DNA of 64,000 nt from NCBI RefSeq assembly GCF_009912395.1, contig NZ_WNDO01000017.1, positions 60,483 to 124,482 on the forward strand. Direction: 5' to 3'. Of the stretch, positions 50,201 to 59,962 are shown in pieces. Under the pieces are notes generated by a model. The model made no database searches. It had not been told where the DNA came from and saw only the letters and a list, made by a program, of their open reading frames with translations. The translations under genes and the position numbers were made by a program. How positions within the stretch are numbered: position 1 is the stretch's first letter; each line of letters opens with the position of its first letter. This DNA comes from Luteibacter sp. (lineage in GTDB: Bacteria > Pseudomonadota > Gammaproteobacteria > Xanthomonadales > Rhodanobacteraceae).

Positions 50201-50278
50201 ACCGAAACCCACCGCGAGAGCCAACGCCAACGCGGTATGACGCAGGACGGATGCCTGCCGGATGCTGCGAGAACTCAT
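47252..50278 (-). CDS. Oar-like TonB-dependent receptor 1
   Basis: 1008 residues. Signal peptide ends GTALAQ. Residues about 36-110 form a carboxypeptidase-regulatory-like beta-sandwich (SGTIFGQATAGQTVTATSNS, GRYTISSLPVGTYNVSV), the hallmark of OmpA-related/Oar receptors. A plug follows at about 125-240 (SIDISQVDSRTVIT, ENAYYINGMNVTDPL, YGAAYGRSDGGVINQVGKRGTNEWH), then a large beta-barrel ending RFGITYDY. GGGGAG precedes ATG 50278. It would take up or bind a TonB-energised substrate; no ligand is indicated by neighbours. It is a paralogue of the gene behind it. Confidence 0.92.
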   Translation of the reverse strand: MSSRSIRQASVLRHTALALALAVGFGGAGTALAQSTSGTIFGQATAGQTVTATSNSGVTRTVTVGQDGRYTISSLPVGTYNVSVMSGGATVSSRENVAIRVGAGTEVSFNAPATPAGNAQDLTAVTVSANTLPSIDISQVDSRTVITSAQLAKLPLARDADSIAQLAPGVVAGSSAFTGPNGKALSSFGGAGVTENAYYINGMNVTDPLNGLGGIQLPYGSIDQQEVLTGGYGAAYGRSDGGVINQVGKRGTNEWHFGAQILYTPEWGRGTPRSTHYPSAYPGTLSGQVYQNRSANKGWEAVESAYVGGPLIKDKLYMFASVEADRTKDTYTSPSTSEQQTKRTFKDPKWYAKLDWNITDSHILELTAASTKHEYNGSNYEYDPATGDRGAFISPDVSTKTSARMWIAKYTGYITDDFTISAQYGKQITDLYEDPYNPYADIIPVNAANAENENPLYTGGHPITNINKIEQIKDPSHQTRGANYRIDLTYKLGDHTITAGIDNQRTQDLRDSTYMAPTAGYSWQYGLNTNPNGSIANGVDAPANYPGGEDGYYVSKYIQSTNASVRVEQRAQYIEDSWQVNDRWLVKLGLRNDQFTNYNPEGNAFIRETKPQWAPRLGFSWDVFGDSTFKVYGNAGRYYLALPTSVALRGASGSLYTQEYYTYRGIDANGQPLNLTPIMTANGLGVPYSANREFGQAPDPKTVTAKNLKAQSQDEYILGFDKALNDKYTFGMKATYRKLNRAIDDTCDTNVFEEQGELQGADLTGLRGCYFFNPGTKAIYRLPNAGGGYTNVTITNADAGFPHVKRKYYALDTYLEHPFDGTWWGRVTYTFSKSYGNTEGQVKSDISQQDIAATQDWDYPVLMEYAGGRQSNDHRHQIKAFGSWQINPEWNVSGILTMASGAPTSCEGLYGPNQTKPAYDGNYYHWCNGSPAPAGSAGDTPWTHIFSLNAEYRPSFADHKLAFNVNIYNVFNEQKVTRLRASYSPNTYRLPLAWETPRYLRFGITYDY

Positions 50279-50465
50279 GTGCAAATCTCCCCAGATCGGC
50301 CCGAGCCGGGCCTGAAAACAAGCAAAACCAGCCAAAGGCCGGAAAAAGTGGCCTTGCCGTGCGCGGATCCGGGGTTAAAGCAGCAGCGCACACTCCTCCC
50401 AGAGTGACGTCGCCCCCATGAGACCTGCTCCCGACAAGCCCATCGACATCGTCTGAACGGGGATA

Positions 50466-50481
50466 TTTCACGCTCGTGAAA
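50466..50481. promoter_or_regulatory. Palindromic candidate operator upstream of Oar-like receptor 1
   Basis: TTTCACG-CT-CGTGAAA is a 16-base inverted repeat, flanked by GGGATA and ACATCCC, which extend the symmetry. It lies about 190 bases upstream of the receptor ATG within the otherwise featureless 50279-50656 interval, a plausible regulator site. The binding protein is unknown. Confidence 0.4.
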
Positions 50482-50656
50482 CATCCCTGACAGATTCGCC
50501 GAGGCCGAACATAGGCGCAGGCGGAAGCCCCTGCCAACAAATTATTTACAAGGACTTGCCGAAGACCAGCCTTCAGCAAGCCACGGATTTGCAAGGGTTA
50601 GTGGAAAATCCACCCGCCCCCGGATTGAGAAAAATCTCGAAATTTCATGCAGTTCG

Positions 50657-50688
50657 AAAAAAAAAGCCGCCGGGGAACCGGCGGCAAT
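50657..50688 (-). terminator. Terminator of the second Oar-like receptor gene
   Basis: On the minus strand GCCGCCGG-ttcc-CCGGCGGC is followed by nine T. It separates the two receptor genes into different transcripts. Confidence 0.9.
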
Positions 50689-50750
50689 CTGGGGAGTCAA
50701 CGGCGCCCTGGGAGGCGCCGTCTGGCTTGTTGTTGTAATGCGTAACCCGA

Positions 50751-53700
50751 TCAGAAGTCGTAGCGCGCCGTGAGACGGACCGAACGCGGATCCTGGAAGC
50801 TGATCGGACGTCCGTAAGCGTTGTTGAGCTTGGTGTTGTAGGTGGACTGCTCGTGCACTTCGTTGATGCTCTGCACCTTGCGGCTGTTGAACACGTTGAA
50901 GACATCGACCTGGAACAGGAACTTGTTGTCGAAGTACGCCGGGCGATAACCCACGTTGAGATCCAGGCGGAACGACCACGGCAGGTTGCCCTGCGAGCCG
51001 CGCGGCGCGGCCACGGAGTTCGCGCCCGTGACGTTGTTGCCCGAGAAGTCGCAGTAGAAGAACGCCGAGCCATACCCCGCCACGTACGAGTTCGGGTCGG
51101 GGTTGAGGCCGATGCAGTTCTTCGGACGGCCGGAGGCCGCGATACCCGTGGCGCCGAAGGTCCATTCCGGGGTCAACTGGTAGTAACCGTAGGCCTTGAG
51201 GTAGTGACGACGATCGTTGGGCAGGTTGCCGTTGGCATGCTCCATGATCTCCGGGTAATCCCACGACTGGGTGGCCGACACGTCCGACTGACCGATATCC
51301 GACAGCACGGGACCTTCGGTGTTGCCGAAGCTGTGCGACAGCGTGTAGTCGATGCGGCCGTACCACTTGCCGTCGAACGGGTGCTCGATGAAGGTGTCCA
51401 TCGAGAGGTAGCGACGCTTCGGCTTCGGGAAGCCGAGATCGGCGGCGCTCAGGTGAACCTGTTCGGCCTTGCCATCCCCATCGACGTCCCAGCTCCACGT
51501 GCCGCCGCGGCCCGGATTGAACAGCGCGCAGGTGAACAGGAAGTTGTACTGCTTGCCGTTGCGCTTGGCCCAGTCTTCGATCGGACGGTCGTCGCAGAAG
51601 TCGTCGATGATGTTGCGCAGGTTGCGATAGGTGAACTTCACGCCCCAGTTGAAGGCCGGATTGATCTGCTGCTGCATGCCCAGGATGTACTCGTCCTGGT
51701 ACTGCGGCTTGAGCGTGGAGGACGCCACGCCCTTGGGATCCTTCGGCTGGCCCAGTTCGTTGTTCGTCGAATAGGGCTTGCCCAGCGCCTTCAGGCCAAG
51801 CGGTGCGCCGTTGGTCGGATCGATGCCCGTATAGGTGAAGTACTGGTTCGTGTAGAGCGAGGCGGACGCACCGCGGATCGCCACGTTGTTCGGCAGCGGC
51901 TGGTGGTAGCGACCGGCATTGGCATACACCTTCAGCGTCGAATCGCCGAAGACATCCCACGAGACGCCCAGACGCGGCGCAAGCTGATGACGCTGGCTCA
52001 CGTACTGCTGGCCTTCACCGTTGAAGTTGGTGAACTGCTCGTTGCGCAGGCCCAGCGAGAGCAGCCAACGGTCCGAGACCTGCCAGGCATCTTCGATGTA
52101 CTGCGCGGACTGCTTCACTTCGACCGATGCATTGGTATTGAACACGCGCTTGCGCACGTAGTAACCCTGCGTACCGTAACCGCCACCGGTGGCCGGTGCC
52201 GCCTGGCCATAGAACGAGCTGATGGGGTTGTTGGGGCGCGACGATCGGCTGTAGAGGTAGTACACGCCACCAGCGTAGCCGTTGCTACCGGAGGTGGATT
52301 CCAGGTCCTGCCGATCAATACCCGCGCGCAGGCTGTGGTCGCCGAGACGATATTCGAGATCGAGGCGCCAGCCGCGGGTCTTGTCGCGCGCGCCCGGCAC
52401 GCTGGGCACGTAGTTGCTGTACTGCGGGTTATAGACCTGGCCCGTCGGAATCGACGCCGCATTGGAATAGGCGACATACGGATAGCCGGCGCTGGCACCG
52501 CCCGGCGTCACGGTGTGCACGGAATTGCTGCGACCGTAGAGGGCGGTCACCGTGAAGTTGTCGGTGATGTAGCCGGTGTACTTGCCGATGTAGACCTCGC
52601 CGCCGTCCTTCTGCTGGCCGGTGTCGGTACGCGTGCTGCCGTGCGTGCCGGACGCATAGTCGTAGGTGTAGTCGTCGAAGTGGCGCTTGGTTTTGTCGGA
52701 CAAACCGGTGACTTCGACGATATGGTTGTCCGTGATGTTCCAGTCGGCCTTCGCCAACCAGCGCGGGGTGTCGTAGCGGTAGCTGTCGTAGTTGTTGCGC
52801 GAGGCGTGTTCGATGCTGCCCGCGGCGGTGCCTTCCTGTCGGGTGGCTTCGCCGGTCGCGTAGATGAACAGCTTGTCCTTGATCAGCGGGCCGCCGACGT
52901 AGGCGGCATACGTGGTGCGCCAGGACTTGTTGCTTTCACGACGCTGGTAGATCGTGCCGTCTTCCGTATTGCCCGTACGCGGGTAATAGATGTTGCGCGG
53001 GTCGCTCTTCAGGCTGAGTGGCTCCCAGCGCACTTCGGCGCCCGCCTTCCATTCGTTGGTACCACGCTTGGTGACGATGTTGATCACGCCGCCGGTCGAA
53101 CGACCGAACTCGGCGCCGTAGCCGCCGGTAAGCACCTGCTCCTGTTCGATGGCGTCGAACGGCAGTGACGAGAAGCCGATCTGGGTCAGCGGATTGGTGA
53201 CGGCGTAGCCATTGATGTAGTACGCGTTGTCCGACACGGCAGAGCCGCCGAAGCTGGGCACGCCGCCATAGCGGGAGTCACCGGCGACAGCGCCCGGCGT
53301 GAGCAACGCCACGGCCGTCACGTCACGGGGAACGGGGATGCGCTGCATCTGCTGGGCGGTGAAGACCGTGCGCGAGTCGGTGGAGCTGACGTCGATGGTC
53401 GGCAGTGCCGACGCATTGACCGACACGCCCTCCAGGTTGCTGGCGCCGGAGGCGCTTGCGGCGGCGCCCGTCAGGGACACCTCCGTACCGGCACCAATGG
53501 CCAGCTGCACGTTGTCCCGCGTCTCGACGGCGGTGCCGTTCTGGATGAGGCTGACCTTGTAGCGCCCCACGGGCAGGGACGAGGCGCGGTAGCGCCCATC
53601 CGTGCCGGCCGTGACTTCGCGGCGCAGACCCGTATCGGGACTTTCGATCACGATGGTCGAGTTGGCCGCGGCTTGGCCGAAGATGGTGCCGGTGGCGTTC

Positions 53701-53798
53701 GACTGGGCATGGGCCACTCCCCCGAGCAGCGTCATGCCCAGCGCGACGGCCAGCGCGGAACGTGGATAGCCCCAGTGACGGTAATTACGAACGATCAT
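50751..53798 (-). CDS. Oar-like TonB-dependent receptor 2
   Basis: 1015 residues, same architecture as the downstream paralogue. Signal peptide ends GVAHAQ. A regulatory-like beta-sandwich (TGTIFGQAAANSTIVIESPD, GRYRASSLPVGRYKVSL) is followed by a plug (PTIDVSSTDSRTVFTAQQMQRIPVPRD, YYINGYAVTNPL, YGAEFGRSTGGVINIVTKRGTNEW) and a long barrel ending VRLTARYDF. GGGGAG precedes ATG 53798. Substrate unknown. Confidence 0.92.
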   Translation of the reverse strand: MIVRNYRHWGYPRSALAVALGMTLLGGVAHAQSNATGTIFGQAAANSTIVIESPDTGLRREVTAGTDGRYRASSLPVGRYKVSLIQNGTAVETRDNVQLAIGAGTEVSLTGAAASASGASNLEGVSVNASALPTIDVSSTDSRTVFTAQQMQRIPVPRDVTAVALLTPGAVAGDSRYGGVPSFGGSAVSDNAYYINGYAVTNPLTQIGFSSLPFDAIEQEQVLTGGYGAEFGRSTGGVINIVTKRGTNEWKAGAEVRWEPLSLKSDPRNIYYPRTGNTEDGTIYQRRESNKSWRTTYAAYVGGPLIKDKLFIYATGEATRQEGTAAGSIEHASRNNYDSYRYDTPRWLAKADWNITDNHIVEVTGLSDKTKRHFDDYTYDYASGTHGSTRTDTGQQKDGGEVYIGKYTGYITDNFTVTALYGRSNSVHTVTPGGASAGYPYVAYSNAASIPTGQVYNPQYSNYVPSVPGARDKTRGWRLDLEYRLGDHSLRAGIDRQDLESTSGSNGYAGGVYYLYSRSSRPNNPISSFYGQAAPATGGGYGTQGYYVRKRVFNTNASVEVKQSAQYIEDAWQVSDRWLLSLGLRNEQFTNFNGEGQQYVSQRHQLAPRLGVSWDVFGDSTLKVYANAGRYHQPLPNNVAIRGASASLYTNQYFTYTGIDPTNGAPLGLKALGKPYSTNNELGQPKDPKGVASSTLKPQYQDEYILGMQQQINPAFNWGVKFTYRNLRNIIDDFCDDRPIEDWAKRNGKQYNFLFTCALFNPGRGGTWSWDVDGDGKAEQVHLSAADLGFPKPKRRYLSMDTFIEHPFDGKWYGRIDYTLSHSFGNTEGPVLSDIGQSDVSATQSWDYPEIMEHANGNLPNDRRHYLKAYGYYQLTPEWTFGATGIAASGRPKNCIGLNPDPNSYVAGYGSAFFYCDFSGNNVTGANSVAAPRGSQGNLPWSFRLDLNVGYRPAYFDNKFLFQVDVFNVFNSRKVQSINEVHEQSTYNTKLNNAYGRPISFQDPRSVRLTARYDF

Positions 53799-54393
53799 CA
53801 ATAGCTCCCCTAAGGGGCGCGATGCGACGCCCCGGAATTTTGGCAACACGTTGTCGACCGAATCGATGGCGATTCGGGATAAATGAGCCTTATTTAATGT
53901 GTATCGACGCCCGTCAGCCCGCGCCGGAACGACGCCGGTGGTGACGGGGCCCCCCTGATGCCCCTGATCGGGCGTCGCCGTAAGAAGGAACGCCCTTGGA
54001 GCAAGATATAGCGAACTTCACGGGACGGTAACAACACTAAATATCCTAGGAATTTTGCTGCGAAGGCAGTTACTTACGTCTCAATAAAGCTATGCCTCTC
54101 AATTACATGATGGGGATCAGTAATTTACGATCGTCATCCCTCGCCACCGGGGCGTGGCGTTAACAAAGTCTTACGAAAGATTCTTAGCCGTTTTTGGCTA
54201 AAACACGCCTGGATATCGCGTTTTGTGGGCCTGTTCGCAGTGAGTTTCGGAAACTTCTCAAAAGAAAGGCTTTCGAAGGGAAATCGCTGTACACCGATAT
54301 TGCGGTTCGCGCGTTTGTGCGGTGAATCGCCGGGGGCGGCCTGTAGACAACTGAGGTTCCAAGCGCATGAACGACAATTCGAGGGGATCCATC
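53799..54393. other. 595-bp AT-richer control region between receptor 2 and the HTH regulator
   Basis: Divergent promoters are expected here. A palindrome TTAGCC-gttttt-GGCTAA lies at 54184-54201, about 190 bases upstream of the regulator start, and is a candidate operator. The stretch 54000-54200 is notably less GC-rich than the genes. I see no gene or RNA in it. Confidence 0.45.
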
Positions 54394-54972
54394 ATGGCCG
54401 ACGGCGTCGGTGGCAACCTTGAGATCCGCCGGGGGGACGCCATCGCCCCGACGTCATCTTTTGCCAGCCGGGTACGGCAGGTCATCAAGATGTCCGGCAG
54501 CGTGAGCGAGATCGCTCGCCGCTGTGGTTTTTCCGAGGGCGTGGTGCGCAGCTGGCGTGACGGCAACACCGATCCGTCCCGCGGCCGTTGCGTCACGATG
54601 GCCAAGACGCTGGGCCTGTCCCTGGTCTGGCTGGCCGCGGGCGAAGGCCCGATGATGATGGACAGCAGTACCGACGACGTGACCACGCGCACCGAAAGCT
54701 CCGAGTCGGTCCGCGGCCGCGAAGGTCGGGAGCTCCACGGCACGGTGCCCAGCGCGCTGGATCCGTCCCGCCTGGCTGCCGCCATGAAGCTCCTGCAGTC
54801 GGACATCGAGATGACGGGCAGCCGCTTCTCGCCGGTCCGCCATGCCGACCTGGTGGCCGAGATGTACTCGATCATCGGTCGCTCGGGCGAGGCCGACTAC
54901 GCCGACCGTATGGTCGCGTTCCGCCACACCCTGATCTCCCGGATCCACGAAGACCACGACGTCGCCGCCTGA
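54394..54972 (+). CDS. Helix-turn-helix regulator with phage-CI-like N-terminus
   Basis: 192 residues from ATG 54394, which has a strong GAGGGGAT upstream; ATG 54367 would add nine residues. Residues about 23-85 (FASRVRQVIKMSGSVSEIARRCGFSEGVVRSWRDGNTDPSRGRC-like, followed by KTLGLSLVWLAAGEGPM) resemble the DNA-binding domain of lambdoid CI-type repressors. The remaining ~100 residues lack the Ser/Lys autoprotease (LexA/CI) domain and look helical. No phage genes adjoin it, so it is probably a domesticated chromosomal regulator. Confidence 0.8.
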   Translation: MADGVGGNLEIRRGDAIAPTSSFASRVRQVIKMSGSVSEIARRCGFSEGVVRSWRDGNTDPSRGRCVTMAKTLGLSLVWLAAGEGPMMMDSSTDDVTTRTESSESVRGREGRELHGTVPSALDPSRLAAAMKLLQSDIEMTGSRFSPVRHADLVAEMYSIIGRSGEADYADRMVAFRHTLISRIHEDHDVAA

Positions 54973-54983
54973 CCCCGAATACG

Positions 54984-55010
54984 AAAAGCCCCGCTCATGG
55001 CGGGGCTCTT
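54984..55010. terminator. Terminator between the HTH regulator and glyS (convergent)
   Basis: AAAAGCCCCGC-tcatg-GCGGGGCTCTT; the stem can serve both strands. Confidence 0.8.
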
Positions 55011-55031
55011 CGTTTCAGGGTGTGGCGTGGA

Positions 55032-57176
55032 TCAGAGGCGGGAAATGTCGGCGATGGCGCCGAACGTGGCCTTCAGCTGCGCCAGCAGTGCGAGGCGATT
55101 GAAACGCACCGCCGGGTTCTCCGCGTTCACCAGCACGTCGTCGAAGAAACGATCGACCGGGGCCTGCAATGCCGCGAGGCGGGCGAGCGTGCCGGTGTAG
55201 TCCTTCTGAGCGAGCAAGCCTTGCGTCTCCGCGCGGGCGGCGCCCAGTGCCGCATGCAGTTCGCGCTCGGCGTCGAACTCGAAATGAGCCGGATCGACGT
55301 TCGCCGGAATCGGCGCCGCGTCGGCTTCTTCCGCCTGCTTGCGCAGGATGTTCGCCACGCGCTTGTTCGCGGCGGCGAGGCTGGCGGCCTCGCTGCGACG
55401 GGCGAACTCGCCCACGGCACGCAGGCGACGATCGAAGTCCGGCAGCGTGGCCGGCGCGACGGCCAGCACCGATTCGAACTGGTCGACCGAGAAACCCTGC
55501 TCGGTGTAGTAGCCACGCAGGCGTTCCTGCACGAAGGCATGGACCTCGTCGCCCAGCTCACGGCGGCGGGCGCCGATGTCGACGACCGGCGGCTTGCCGT
55601 CCTTGCCGGGCTTCACGCCCGCAATGAAGGCCGCTTCCGGCACCAGCTCGAATGCTTCGGTCAAGGCGGCGCGCAGGTCGATGTCCAGACCGCCCTCGAT
55701 GAGGGTGCGGGCCAGGCCCAGTGCCGCGCGGCGGAGGGCGAACGGATCCTTGTTGCCGCTGGGCTTCATGCCCACGGCGAAGATGCCGGCCAGGGTATCC
55801 AGGCGCTCGGCCACGGCCAGCACCTGGCCGACCTTGCCCGCCGCGATGGCGTCGCCGCCGAAACGTGGCTGGTAGAAGCTGTCGAGGGCCGCGGCCACGT
55901 CCGCATCGATGCCCTGACGGGTGGCGTAGTAACGGCCCATCACGCCCTGCAGTTCAGGGAACTCGCCTACCATGCGGGTCAGCAGGTCGCACTTGGCCAG
56001 GGCCGCGGCGTGCGTGGCCTTGCCCGCGTCCACGTCCACGCGGTTCGCCACGACACGGGCCAGTTCGGCCACACGGACCGTCTTGTCCCACAGGCTGCCC
56101 AGCGACTGCTGGTAGGTGACGTTCTTCAGGGCGTCCTGGTAGTCGGCCAGGGGGGCCTTGAGGTCTTCGTCCCAGAAGAACTTGGCGTCGGCGAAGCGCG
56201 GGCGGATGACGCGCTCGTAGCCCTTGCGGATCTCGGCCGGGTCGCGGCTCTCGATGTTGGCGATACCGATGAAGTGCTCGGTGAGCTTGCCCTCGGCGGT
56301 GAACACCGGGACGAACTTCTGGTTGGTCTCCATCGTGGTGACCAGCGCTTCCGGCGGCACGTCGAGGAATTCGCGCTCGAAGGTGCAGGCGATGCCCACC
56401 GGCCATTCGGTGAGGTTGGCGATCTCGGTCAGCAGGTCGTCCGACAGGCGCGGTACGCCGCCGATGGCCACGCGGGCCACCTCGTCGCGCACGCGCTGGC
56501 GGCGCTCCGCCGGATCGGCCATGACCTTGGCCTGGCGCAGGGCGTCGAGCCAGCTGTCGGCATCGGCGACATGCACCGGCTGCGGATGATGGAAGCGATG
56601 CCCCTGGCTGAGACGGCCACTCTTCAGGCCAAGGACCTCGCCATCGACGATGTCCGCGCCGTGCAGCATGAGCAGGCTGTGTACCGGACGGACGAAGCTG
56701 TCCTCGCGGTTGCCCCAGCGCATGGCCTTCGGGATCGGCAGGCCTTTCAGCGCCTCGACGACGATTTCCTGGAGCAACGCGGCCGTGGGCTGGCCCGGCT
56801 TCACCGCGCGGAACACGAACCAGGCACCCTTGTCGGTTTCCAGCTTTTCCAGCGCGGAAACGTCCACGCCGCAGGACTGGGCGAAGCCGACCAGCGCCTT
56901 GGCGGGCTGGCCATCCGGACCGATGCTGGCGGACACGGCGGGGCCGCGACGCTCGACGTTCTGCTCCGGCTGGGCCACGGCGACATCGGCGATATGCACG
57001 GCCAGGCGGCGCGGCGAGGCATAGGCCTTCACCGACGCGTAATCGGCCACCACACCGCGCTTTTCCAGGCCTTCGGCGACACCGCGCGCGAAGGCGCCGG
57101 CGAGGTCGTCGAGTGCCTTCGGCGGCAGTTCTTCGGTGCCAAGCTCGATGACGAGCGGCAGGCGCTTATCAGCCAT
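55032..57176 (-). CDS. glyS: Glycyl-tRNA synthetase, beta subunit
   Basis: 714-residue beta chain of the bacterial alpha2beta2 glycyl-tRNA synthetase. The N-terminus [28 protein letters not shown] is diagnostic. [11 protein letters not shown] and [36 protein letters not shown] are conserved, and an anticodon-binding-like C-terminal domain follows. Its start overlaps the end of glyQ by 8 bases. Confidence 0.97.
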   Translation of the reverse strand: MADKRLPLVIELGTEELPPKALDDLAGAFARGVAEGLEKRGVVADYASVKAYASPRRLAVHIADVAVAQPEQNVERRGPAVSASIGPDGQPAKALVGFAQSCGVDVSALEKLETDKGAWFVFRAVKPGQPTAALLQEIVVEALKGLPIPKAMRWGNREDSFVRPVHSLLMLHGADIVDGEVLGLKSGRLSQGHRFHHPQPVHVADADSWLDALRQAKVMADPAERRQRVRDEVARVAIGGVPRLSDDLLTEIANLTEWPVGIACTFEREFLDVPPEALVTTMETNQKFVPVFTAEGKLTEHFIGIANIESRDPAEIRKGYERVIRPRFADAKFFWDEDLKAPLADYQDALKNVTYQQSLGSLWDKTVRVAELARVVANRVDVDAGKATHAAALAKCDLLTRMVGEFPELQGVMGRYYATRQGIDADVAAALDSFYQPRFGGDAIAAGKVGQVLAVAERLDTLAGIFAVGMKPSGNKDPFALRRAALGLARTLIEGGLDIDLRAALTEAFELVPEAAFIAGVKPGKDGKPPVVDIGARRRELGDEVHAFVQERLRGYYTEQGFSVDQFESVLAVAPATLPDFDRRLRAVGEFARRSEAASLAAANKRVANILRKQAEEADAAPIPANVDPAHFEFDAERELHAALGAARAETQGLLAQKDYTGTLARLAALQAPVDRFFDDVLVNAENPAVRFNRLALLAQLKATFGAIADISRL

Positions 57177-58080
57177 GGACGGCCTCCTTGCTGTTCTTCA
57201 GGCCGGGGAAACCGAGCTTTTCGCGTTGTGCCACGTAGGCCTCGGCCACGCTGCGGGCCAGGGTACGCACGCGCAGGATGTAGCGCTGACGCTCGGTGAC
57301 GCTGATGGCGCGACGAGCGTCCAGCAGATTGAACGCATGGCTGGCCTTGCAGACCTGCTCGTAGCCAGGCAGTGGCAGGCCCGCGGCGATGAGCTTGCCG
57401 GCTTCGGCCTCGCACACGTCGAACCAGTGGAACAACTCGGCGACGTTGGCGTGTTCGAAGTTGTAGGTGCTCTGCTCGACTTCGTTCTGGTGGAAGACGT
57501 CGCCATAGGTGACCACGCCGTGCGGGGCGTGCGTCCAGACGATGTCGTAGATGCTGTCGACGTTCTGCAGGTACATCACCAGGCGCTCGAGGCCGTAGGT
57601 GATCTCACCGGTGACGGGGCGGCATTCGAGGCCGCCGGCCTGCTGGAAATAGGTGAACTGGGTCACTTCCATGCCGTTGAGCCAGACTTCCCAGCCCAAG
57701 CCCCACGCACCGAGCGTGGGCGATTCCCAGTTGTCCTCGACGAAACGCAGGTCATGGACCAGCGGATCGATGCCCAGCGCCTTCAACGAGCCGATGTAGC
57801 GCTCGAGGATGTCGTCCGGGTTCGGCTTGAGCACCACCTGATACTGGTAGTAGTGCTGGAGACGGTTCGGGTTGTCGCCGTAGCGGCCATCGGTCGGGCG
57901 ACGGCAGGGCTGCACGTAGGCGGCCGCCCAGGGCTCGGGTCCGAGCGCGCGCAGGAAGGTGGCGGGATGGAACGTGCCGGCACCGACCTCCGTATCGAGC
58001 GGCTGGACCAGCACGCAGCCCTGGTCCGCCCAGTAGCGGTTCAGGGTCTGGATCACGTCTTGGAAAGTGGGCGCGGACAT
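57169..58080 (-). CDS. glyQ: Glycyl-tRNA synthetase, alpha subunit
   Basis: 303-residue catalytic alpha chain that activates glycine for charging of tRNA-Gly. [25 protein letters not shown] and [21 protein letters not shown], with [26 protein letters not shown] (class II motif 2 region), are fully conserved. It is divergent from the secretion-type ATPase gene. Confidence 0.97.
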   Translation of the reverse strand: MSAPTFQDVIQTLNRYWADQGCVLVQPLDTEVGAGTFHPATFLRALGPEPWAAAYVQPCRRPTDGRYGDNPNRLQHYYQYQVVLKPNPDDILERYIGSLKALGIDPLVHDLRFVEDNWESPTLGAWGLGWEVWLNGMEVTQFTYFQQAGGLECRPVTGEITYGLERLVMYLQNVDSIYDIVWTHAPHGVVTYGDVFHQNEVEQSTYNFEHANVAELFHWFDVCEAEAGKLIAAGLPLPGYEQVCKASHAFNLLDARRAISVTERQRYILRVRTLARSVAEAYVAQREKLGFPGLKNSKEAVHG

Positions 58081-58147
58081 GGGTTCCCGAGTCCTTGAGA
58101 AAGCGGGCTAGTATACCGGCGTAGTCTTCAATACGGGGTCGGATGCC

Positions 58148-59962
58148 ATGGCTGTCAATCCGCAATCCGGCGCTCTGCTGGGTCGTCGCGGTCGACTGGA
58201 ACTCGAGGAGGTGCTGGCTTGCCTCGTCGTCGACGGGTACGTCTCGGGCGAGGATGCCAAGCGCGCCCGCGCCAGCGCCCGCGGAGGCAAAACGGCCATC
58301 GAGCTGAATCCGCTGGTGCTCATCGCCAACGCGAAACTGGAAAACCGTCGCGATCCGGGCCGGCCGCTGAGCCTTGAAGGCTTGACCGAATGGCTGGCCG
58401 GCAAGGCCGACCTGCCCTACCTCAAGATCGACCCCATGAAGATCAACGTGGCCCAGGTCACGCAGGTGGTCAGCAACGCCTACGCCCAGCGTCATCGCAT
58501 CCTGCCGGTGTCCTCGTCGCCCGGCGAGGTGGTGTTCGCGACCGCCGAGCCCTTCGATTCGGCCTGGGCCAGCGATCTGGCCCACATGCTCCGGCGCGAC
58601 ATCCGGCGCGTCGTCGCCAGCCCGATCGACATCAACCGCTACCTGCTCGAGTTCTACGGCGTGCAACGGTCCATCCAACTGGCACAGGATGCCAAGGGTG
58701 GCGAGCCGACGAAGATCTTCAACTTCGAACAGCTGGTGGAACTGGGCAAGAGCGGCGAGGTAGGCGCCGACGATCGCCACGTGGTGCATATCGTCGACTG
58801 GTTGCTGCAATACGCCTTCGAGCAACGTGCCTCGGATATCCACCTGGAGCCGCGACGCGACGCCGGGCAGATCCGCTTTCGCATCGACGGCGTGATGCAG
58901 AAAGTGTTCGAGCTGCCGCCGCCGGTCACCACCGCAGTGACCGCACGCGTGAAGATCCTGGCGCGCATGGATGTCGCGGAAAAACGTCGCCCGCAGGATG
59001 GTCGCATCAAGACACGTTCCGCCGGTGGTCGCGAAGTGGAGCTGCGTATCTCCACCATGCCGACCGCCTTCGGCGAGAAGGTGGTGATGCGCATCTTCGA
59101 CCCCGACCTGGTGATGAAAGACTTCTCGCAGCTCGGCTTCTCCGTCGAGGAAGCGAAGCTGTGGCGTTCCATGGTCGAGCGACCGCACGGCATCGTGCTG
59201 GTCACGGGTCCGACCGGCTCGGGCAAGACCACGACGTTGTATTCCACGCTGAAACATCTGGCGCGTCCGGAACTGAACGTCTGCACGGTGGAAGACCCCA
59301 TCGAGATGGTCTCGCCCGATCTCAACCAGATGCAGGTGCAGCCCGCGATCGACCTGGATTTCGCCGCCGGCGTGCGTACGCTGCTGCGTCAGGATCCGGA
59401 CATCATCATGATTGGCGAGATCCGCGATCTGGAGACGGCGCAGATGGCCGTGCAGGCCTCGCTCACCGGTCACCTTGTGCTTTCCACGCTGCATACCAAC
59501 GACTCGCCGAGTGCGATCACCCGCATGCTGGACCTGGGCGTGCCGCATTACCTGATCCAGTCGACAATCGCAGGCGTCGTCGCCCAGCGACTGGTTCGTA
59601 CCCTTTGCCCGCATTGCAAACAGCCGGGGAAACAGGACCCCGACGCGTGGAATGCGCTCACCCATGGTTGGGAACTGCCCGTCCCCGAACAGGTCTATGA
59701 ACCTGTTGGCTGCCTGGAATGCCGCAAGACGGGCTTTCTCGGACGTACCGGCGTGTACGAGATGATGCCGTTGTCGTCGCGCGTGCGCGGCGTCATCACC
59801 GCCACGCTCGACCTGGGCCGGCTCAACGACATCGCCTTGCGCGAGGGCATGAAGCCCCTGCGCATTTCTGCCGCGGCGCAGGTTGCCGCTGGCCTGACCA
59901 CAGTACGCGAAGTGCTCAACGTGCTTCCGCCCACGGATATCGACGACACACCTCCTGCATGA
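58148..59962 (+). CDS. Orphan PilB/GspE-type secretion ATPase
   Basis: 604 residues. An N-terminal T2SSE_N-like domain (LPYLKIDPMKINVAQVTQVVSNAYAQRHRILPV) precedes the hexameric ATPase core. Walker A is GPTGSGKT (354-361), the Asp box lies in VEDPIEM, Walker B in PDIIMIGEIRDLETAQ and the His box in TGHLVLSTLHTNDS. A tetracysteine zinc motif is at C487/C490 and C522/C525, as in GspE/PilB. The initial ~110 residues are atypical. No pilin, pseudopilin or inner-membrane platform gene is near, so it is an orphan. Its stop overlaps the amidotransferase ATG. Confidence 0.9.
   Translation: MAVNPQSGALLGRRGRLELEEVLACLVVDGYVSGEDAKRARASARGGKTAIELNPLVLIANAKLENRRDPGRPLSLEGLTEWLAGKADLPYLKIDPMKINVAQVTQVVSNAYAQRHRILPVSSSPGEVVFATAEPFDSAWASDLAHMLRRDIRRVVASPIDINRYLLEFYGVQRSIQLAQDAKGGEPTKIFNFEQLVELGKSGEVGADDRHVVHIVDWLLQYAFEQRASDIHLEPRRDAGQIRFRIDGVMQKVFELPPPVTTAVTARVKILARMDVAEKRRPQDGRIKTRSAGGREVELRISTMPTAFGEKVVMRIFDPDLVMKDFSQLGFSVEEAKLWRSMVERPHGIVLVTGPTGSGKTTTLYSTLKHLARPELNVCTVEDPIEMVSPDLNQMQVQPAIDLDFAAGVRTLLRQDPDIIMIGEIRDLETAQMAVQASLTGHLVLSTLHTNDSPSAITRMLDLGVPHYLIQSTIAGVVAQRLVRTLCPHCKQPGKQDPDAWNALTHGWELPVPEQVYEPVGCLECRKTGFLGRTGVYEMMPLSSRVRGVITATLDLGRLNDIALREGMKPLRISAAAQVAAGLTTVREVLNVLPPTDIDDTPPA

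Noticed and set aside
50542..51960. 472-codon minus-strand frame at the end of Oar-like receptor 2
   Set aside because: Alternate frame of the receptor gene with Arg-rich composition; it also crosses the receptor terminator.
54394..54972. Prophage remnant suggested by the CI-like regulator
   Set aside because: No integrase, structural, lysis or attachment-site sequences are near; flanks are glyQS and TonB receptors.
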